A stretch of DNA of 64,000 nt, taken from Glutinoglossum americanum (lineage: Eukaryota; Ascomycota; Geoglossomycetes; Geoglossales; Geoglossaceae). The translations under genes and the position numbers were made by a program. This document shows positions 58,005 to 64,000 of this stretch, in pieces (the first letter of the stretch is position 1; the number at the start of each line of letters is the position of its first letter). The stretch covers positions 62,001 to 126,000 of the forward strand of contig JAGHQL010000051.1 in assembly GCA_020080175.1 (NCBI GenBank), given 5' to 3'. The notes beneath the pieces were generated by a model. That model made no database searches. It was not told where the DNA came from and worked only from the letters and a program-made list of their open reading frames with translations.

Positions 58005-59804
58005 ATGCCTAACCGTTACGCTGAAAACTTTCTGTCGTTTGTGAACGATTCCCCAACCCGTACGTCGAATTTCTTCCTATAGCTCCCCCGCATCTCGAAA
58101 TATCTAACATCCTGCAATCGTCAGCATTCCACGCTGTCCATTCGGCCAAGAAATTGCTCGGAGAAGCTGGGTTCACCGAAGTCAAAGTTTGTTTTTGTCT
58201 GCATCTCTGCAGAGATACCGTAATCTAAAGTAAAACAAAAGGAAAGGGATTCTTGGTCCTCAACTGTTCGGCCAGGCGGGAAATACTTTCTCACTCGCAA
58301 TGGTTCCACCATCGTGGCATTTGCAATTGGCAAGGGTTGGCGGGTGTGTGCCCTAGTTTCCTTAACAGTCTTTGAAGTCTTTTTGCCAACCCTTACTAAC
58401 ATAAGCAACTACTTGTCAACTTACAGCCCGGCGGCCCAATTGCGATGATCGGTGCTCACACCGACTCCCCTTGTCTCAGGGTCAAACCCATCAGTAAGAA
58501 GCAGTGCGATGGCTTTCTGCAGGTGGGCGTCGAGACGTATGGGGGCGGTATTTGGCATACTTGTGAGTGCCGGAGGTGAACGGGTCCGGTTGAGCCTTTA
58601 ACTCAGGATGGAGAACCGCAGGGTTCGACCGCGACCTCAGCATCGCTGGCCGAGCAATGGTGAAGACCAAGGCCGGAAATTTCGAGTCTAAGCTTATCAA
58701 GGTAGATAGACCAAGTATGTCAGCTCGCTCTCCTATTATACTCAACACCGGGCCAAGCTCCTAATCTATTCTTCTATCATAGTTCTTCGCATTCCAACAT
58801 TAGCCATCCACCTAGACCGTCAAGAAGCCTTCTCATTCAATAAGGAGAACCAGCTCTTTCCCATCGCTGGCCTGATAGCGGCAGAACTCAACCGAAAACC
58901 TGCCCAACCAGACATACCCAAAGATTCCAATGCTCCCTTCCAACCCCTCAAAGTCCTCACAGAGCGGCACCACCCCGCCATCGTTGAAGAAATCGCGGGA
59001 GCAGCAGGAGTGAAGCCGGGGGACGTGGTGGATTTCGAAGCCCTCCTCTATGACACTCAAAAATCTGTCATTGGCGGCATTAATAACGAGCTCATATTCT
59101 CCGCACGTCTGGATAACCTTATGATGTCCTTTTGTAGTGTAATAGGCCTCCTCGAAGCAATCAAACCCAGGGAAGACGAGGAAGATTCATCCATCTCGCT
59201 AGTTAGTCTGTTCGATCACGAAGAGATCGGTAGTAAATCTGCTCAGGGCGCAGATTCTAACCTCCTCCCGTCCGTTATCCGCCGTCTATCCGTTCTCCCG
59301 TGCAGTCAGGGCACTCACCAGAATTCCTCAAAAATAATCAGTCCAGACACATCAACAGCGTATGAGCAGACGCTCTCAACGTCCTTCCTCGTCTCTGCTG
59401 ACATGGCTCATGGCGTGCACCCAAATTACGCGGGCAAATACGAGTCTGATCACCGGCCTGAAATCAACCAGGGCACCGTCATCAAAGTTAACGCTAACGC
59501 CCGTTACGCCACAAATTCCCCCGGAATCGTCCTTCTCCAGGAGGTCGCCCGGCGCGCAGACGATGGCAAAGGAGTACCCTTGCAGCTCTTCGTTGTGCGC
59601 AACGACTCCAGCTGCGGCTCTACCATCGGACCTATGCTGAGTGCAGCCATGGGCGCAAGAACCCTAGATCTGGGAAACCCACAGTTAAGCATGCATAGCG
59701 TTCGCGAGACTGGCGGCGCCTATGATATTGAACACGCAGTGAAGCTGTTTCAAAGCTTCTTCGTCCATTATGCAGAGGTGCACAAAAGTATCATTGTGGA
59801 ATAG
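58005..59804 (+). CDS. ape4: Aspartyl aminopeptidase (M18 family, DNPEP-like)
   Basis: A zinc aminopeptidase that removes N-terminal Asp or Glu. The model is join(58005..58059, 58125..58186, 58242..58343, 58427..58562, 58622..58714, 58783..59804), 489 aa, all phases closed. The start [20 protein letters not shown] is normal for the family. Metal and catalytic motifs are all present: [13 protein letters not shown] (His/Asp about 84-86), the [14 protein letters not shown] loop formed across an intron, FDHEEIGS (about 293-299, catalytic Glu and metal ligand), [12 protein letters not shown] (about 355) and the final MHSVRETGG His (about 452). Usually cytosolic, or a Cvt-pathway cargo in yeast; an in-frame upstream extension could direct a second form to mitochondria. 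Confidence 0.94.
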
Positions 59805-62800
59805 GTTTTCCGATTGGGTAGAAACCTGATTAGTGAGAGTTGTGTATGTAGGGTTGCTACGATATTTCTGATGCCACAACCTAAAAAATTATGACAGTAT
59901 GGAGCATGAGAGCGATGATATGCCCAACGTCACGACTACGATCCACAAATGGAGATTGTTCTGCATTAAAGAAATATGAAAGAATGTTTATATACTTTTT
60001 TACTTTTAATTCCCGCCTATTCGATTCCTCATGCCAACATGTATTCGAATTGACATGGTGCTAAACCCAAACAGAAGATCTTCGCTTGAAAGAAGTGAAG
60101 TGGATCATCACGCATCGTATTTGGCATCATATCCCTACCGAACTCTAATTCTTTCCTATAACCCCCCACACAGCATAGTAAAACGGTCACATACGAGAGT
60201 CCAGACCCCGGCTTAATCAGCAGGAAAGCACACGATAACGACAAAACTCTTTTACCTTCGACTCCCAAACTCTCATGAAAACTTATCGCAAAATTCTACC
60301 GTCTCCCCGCCCCACCATCCCGTAGTACTCTTGATATGTTCCGACCATTGGTGGCGGAGAAAGGAGGGTCATAGGCTGCAAATACGTCTAGAAGGCCAGG
60401 GTTGGCGGTCCTATAGGCGATTTTTCTTTCCCCGACGATCATTCCAAGACAGGGTACGCAGTTCGCAAAAAAGGAACTGGCGGGGAAGGTGGCCGGCCTC
60501 ATCTGGGGATATTCGTGGATAGATGGAATAGTCTAGATAGAGGACTCCGAAGAGAATCCTCGTACAGCCGGGGAAGGAGAAGCCACCACGGCTTCGTACG
60601 GATATCTATCCGCGTCTCCGTATTATCTTCTAGTTCTCAGCCTGGGGGGAAACAAAACAACCCCGCGATGGATGGAAGAATTTCCTTATTTATTCCCCAC
60701 CCGAAAGGGAAAAGCAATTCTCTTTAGTTAAGCTTTTATTCCCTTACTTACGTTACAGGTGGGGTTTTGCGTTTCGAATGCTCCCGCTAGACTAGATGCC
60801 CCCCACACTTTCGCGGTAAAAGATCTTGTGCCTTATCGTTAGCTGGTTGGACGAAAAGTCATCGCCTAGGCCAGGGAAATCGGGACTTTGGCAAATGTCC
60901 ATTTTCTGCGGTCATCATGCATATCACGTTAGATTGCGACTCGCCTCACCGCCTCTGGTAGAGCAGACTTTCCGTTTTGATAGAGATAGACGACGGCGTT
61001 CGGACCGAACGGTCAGAGATCAACACTCTGGGTATTATGGGAGATCAATCATGCGACTACGGGTAGCTTCGTTCATCTGACCCTTTTTAAAAACAATTGA
61101 ATATATCTCTTTTCCTGTAGAAATACTTCTATGACCAGTAGTAAAATTAACGGAACACAAAATTACAATTTCTCGGCCTTTGTGGGTAACCCAAGCCGAA
61201 GCTGTTGCACGCCAAGTCGAAATGGAACGTTGACTTCGTCTTGGTGTTGATGTTTGGTGGGGCAAAAGTTGAGCGACCTCGGAGCAAAAACATGAGTTGA
61301 TGTGTGTGCGTATATGAAGTGCATGAAGATGAATGAAGAAAAACGTGGGATGAAGGACATGAAAGCAAGACTGGGCGTATGGCCGCATTATCCGCGCCCG
61401 GCGCAAAGAGTGAGGTGAGGGCAATGAAGACAAAATACACTAGCGAATGTGGACCGGGATTATTCTATGTTGTAAAGACCGGTGAGGCGCGGGAGATATG
61501 CAACCCCCATCCATCACATTCCGGCCAAAAGTGAAGATTCAATGCGTGATGCGTGATGTTGGCCCGTGCACTGCGGCGTATCAGCAAGCCATCTCGCTCA
61601 GCTGACGGCCAAGACAAGACCGATCACTGGTTTTGTCTCAACTGTAGATGGATGATCCATCGTTTTAATCGAGCGTGGCTTGGAGCTTCCATCCAATTCT
61701 GTATATTAAAAGAAGCGTCTCCTGCACTTGACGCATCAGCGGTGGTGGATCAAAAAGAGCGGCGTCATAATTCGGTTCTAGATCAGGCGATTTATTCAGT
61801 GTAACCATACCAAGCTCCAATGATGATGACGAAGCAGCTGTGTGTTGCCCTTCGGCTCGTCTGGGATTGAAGCGAGTTGATGTTGAGAGCGCTGCTGATC
61901 CCTAACTGCCTCTTGGCGCCGTTAATCCTTCAAGTAATTCTCACTTGGCGGTATTTTCGGGTGCCGAAAGGCGTTGCGGTTGAAGAGAGAGGTTGACGTA
62001 GAGAATGTGAGATGATGATGCAGGTCGTCAACTGGCGAAGATTAGGATAGGTCGGGTCGAACGAGAGAAGGTTGATCCTTGGCGGCCATTCTGCACGTCG
62101 TTGCCTGAGGTCAAGCATGCGCCTGCTAGCGGTAATAATTGTGGTTATGGAGGATTATAGCAAGCTAGTTAGTGAGCCAGTGTTTGTTCTGGAGGTTTCA
62201 ACTAGTGGCTCTCGGTCGCATCTTGACTTTTATTCCGGAGGCCTTCTTTCATGTATCTGTTCAAGCGAACCCGTGCGCCGCTAGGATAAAATCACGGAAT
62301 ATCCTGGCGTTTTGATGTTGGTGGATCGGATAGCGAGAGTCTGTGCGAGGTGTCAGCCTCTTACCTACTACGCTTTGTCGGTGGCTGCTGCGGTGACCAA
62401 AACAGCAACACAGCACAGTGTGCAGCCTTTGGCCCCTCCTTGCCTTGCAACATATGCCCTATTGTATTCGGTGCTCTTCTTCCCGCTGTCACATCCCTCG
62501 GTCTTGGTTTTGCTACTGTTGCCTCTGCAGCCGTGTTTCGCCTCGCAGTAGCCCGTCGACTCTTATCGTTGTGCAAAGCCCTTGGAAAACCAAAAACTCT
62601 TCGGCGCATCCGTTACGGGAGAGCTGAAGAGGCGTACGCTATAGGAAGTGTTGTCGAACGCGTCAGGCAAAAATACTCAGCCGCCCCAGTCAAATCTCGT
62701 TGACTTCCGTCCTGCAGATGGCCACAGCAATCCCCTGTCCATAATACCTGCTTCGTCGTCATTCCATTGGCCAGGATTTTTCATCTTGAGCAGCCAGTTT

Positions 62801-63277
62801 AAATTACAGTTCCATAAGATAACCTTGTCGGGTAGGATACCTATACTCGTAGAAAAGCATCTCATCGCGGTCCAGGGTATTTGCCGCCTACGTTCAGAAG
62901 GTGAGTGAATTCTTGTGTCAGTAATAATCCAATCTTACACCGCCTGAAGCAGCGGGCTTTGATACACCACTCGCGTCCCTCATCTCCCCCACATACATGT
63001 TTTGTTTGCCTCCGAATCTGCATACCGTTCCTTCGGGTCGTGTTCTGTACTCTCATTTGCCTACGGTCTACCAGTCAATCTTTGATACAGTCTAACAAGT
63101 TTGTCGTCGCGCAGACCGCTCTGAACCTACACTTCGGCTGCGTTTCGCATCTTTCCTTTCGACTTTGACGTCCACCGCTTCAGAAAAACATCGCCATCCC
63201 GTTTACGACGAAATTGTGGGGTCTTCACCTCGTCGACCGAGTCCGTTTCCTAGTCAGCCCCATGTGCATCAAGGACA
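59805..63277. other. 3.5-kb region without a supported gene
   Basis: The largest gene-free stretch. Frames at 60515-60727, 61035-61433 (minus), 61553-61804, 62072-62284 and 62350-62703 were read and none shows a known domain. The last (117 codons) has a Cys-rich patch and a hydrophobic segment, but no family or exon partners. The region may hold a long 5' leader of the gene at 63278, or non-coding RNA. Confidence 0.5.
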
Positions 63278-64000
63278 ATGAACACGGAAGACGGAGAAAT
63301 CTTCATAAAGGTAAGCAAACAAAGCCAGGGCGCCAAGTTTACGTTTGTTTCGAAACAGCGTTGCATGGTTCATGGCCATCTTCATAGTATCGTTATGACA
63401 GACATCACTAATATCTATATTCTCAAACTAGAACCTCGCTCACTTCGTACGAACGCATGAGAAAGCACTTGCCAATGCACTCCAATTACGGAGGCAGGCC
63501 CCTAAGCATGGCCAATCCTCTAGCATATCAGGACCTCTGGGTGGCGGGGCATCAAGGGCAACACCACCAACAGGTCAAAATCAAACCGCGTCTCCAACCT
63601 CATCTACGTCCAGCACCCTTGCTGCCGCCTTGTCTCTACCGTCCTTAAGCTTCACCTCCCACACAATGAAATCTGCGAAGCTGTCACTCACTCCCCACCA
63701 TTTGTTCTACATACTCTCACGCTTTGAGGAGTTGAATATCCCTGTTGGGCCAATGAACGTGCGGCTCGAGAATCTAGATTCCGATTCTTCCCCAGCCAAC
63801 TATGTTTCTTTCCTTAGCCAATCTCAGAGATCTCGGGGTAAAAATTCTGATAGGGACTCCATTCGTTCCGTTAGTAGCGTGCGCAGCGTTATGTCAGGGA
63901 TGTCGTCATTGTGGTCGAGCTTCGGTCTTGGCTCATCAAACTCTGCAGCGAAGACAGAGAGGGCCAAAGCAGCTATTCAGGCGGATCTTAAGTACCTATA
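63278..64000 (+). CDS. N-terminal part of a conserved fungal protein, cut by window edge
   Basis: Two exons can be read: 63278..63310 (MNTEDGEIFIK, with a GTAAGC donor) and 63432 to beyond 64000 (starting NLAHFVRTHEKALANALQLR), phase 0. The second exon opens with a charged helix and a Ser/Thr/Pro/Gly-rich linker. It continues into KSAKLSLTPHHLFYILSRF, then EELNIPVGPMNVRLENL, a SPANYVSFLSQSQRSRGK patch and a Ser-rich SIRSVSSVRSVMSGMSSLWS stretch. The LTPHHLFYILSRFEEL ... IPVGPMNVRLEN block looks strongly conserved, but I do not recognise a named family. No transmembrane segment is seen in the part present. The function cannot be told from this fragment. Confidence 0.65.

Noticed and set aside
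61035-61433. 132-codon minus-strand frame
   Set aside because: Low-complexity His/Ser/Arg composition, no domain, no exon partners, several overlapping frames of similar length.

Overview
The window looks like nuclear DNA of a filamentous ascomycete, most likely a eurotiomycete. The genes have one to six short introns of about 45-110 nt with GT...AG ends and CTAAC-like branch sites, they are packed on both strands, and the proteins are typically fungal (AcrB, PalB, Gpc1, Pdx1, Ccr4). I could not narrow the species further. No rRNA, tRNA, CRISPR array, viral fossil or intact transposon was recognised. Exon boundaries were worked out by hand from splice signals, reading phase and family similarity. 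In most multi-exon models the summed exon length is an exact multiple of three.

Left part (1-20 kb): vps5 (retromer sorting nexin, cut by the left edge), acrB (ubiquitin-network scaffold linked to carbon catabolite repression), a PHO13-type phosphatase, ccr4 (deadenylase), a SAM-dependent methyltransferase, a small LYR-motif protein of the ETFRF1 type, a mitochondrial hot-dog thioesterase with a puzzling splice junction, and ant1 (peroxisomal adenine nucleotide carrier). Two related copies of an AT-rich sequence lie on either side of acrB. One of them has terminal inverted repeats, like a MITE.

Middle part (20-45 kb): palB (calpain of the alkaline-pH pathway), a three-finger C2H2 regulator whose first exon is not resolved, a lone minimal nucleotidyltransferase-like protein, a small Myb/SANT-like protein, qri7 (mitochondrial t6A synthase), a small Arg/Gln/Gly-rich protein, an AT-rich island, an intact six-exon cytochrome P450, a patatin-like phospholipase, a two-pass mitochondrial membrane protein and pdx1 (E3-binding protein of pyruvate dehydrogenase). 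A strong RNA-type hairpin lies between the P450 and the phospholipase.

Right part (45-64 kb): smc1 (cohesin), gpc1 (glycerophosphocholine acyltransferase), pri2 (primase large subunit, with two perfect MCB sites upstream), cdh1 (APC/C activator), aspartyl aminopeptidase, a 3.5-kb stretch without a convincing gene, and the start of a conserved fungal gene cut by the right edge.

Most of this is housekeeping. Several genes serve mitochondria or peroxisomes (ETFRF1-like, thioesterase, ant1, qri7, membrane protein, pdx1) and three serve the cell cycle (smc1, pri2, cdh1), but I see no operon-like logic, secondary-metabolite cluster or defence system. The items most worth a second look are the + strand hairpin at 38242-38297, the thioesterase splice anomaly, the nucleotidyltransferase, the possible mitochondrial form of the aminopeptidase and the MITE-like pair.
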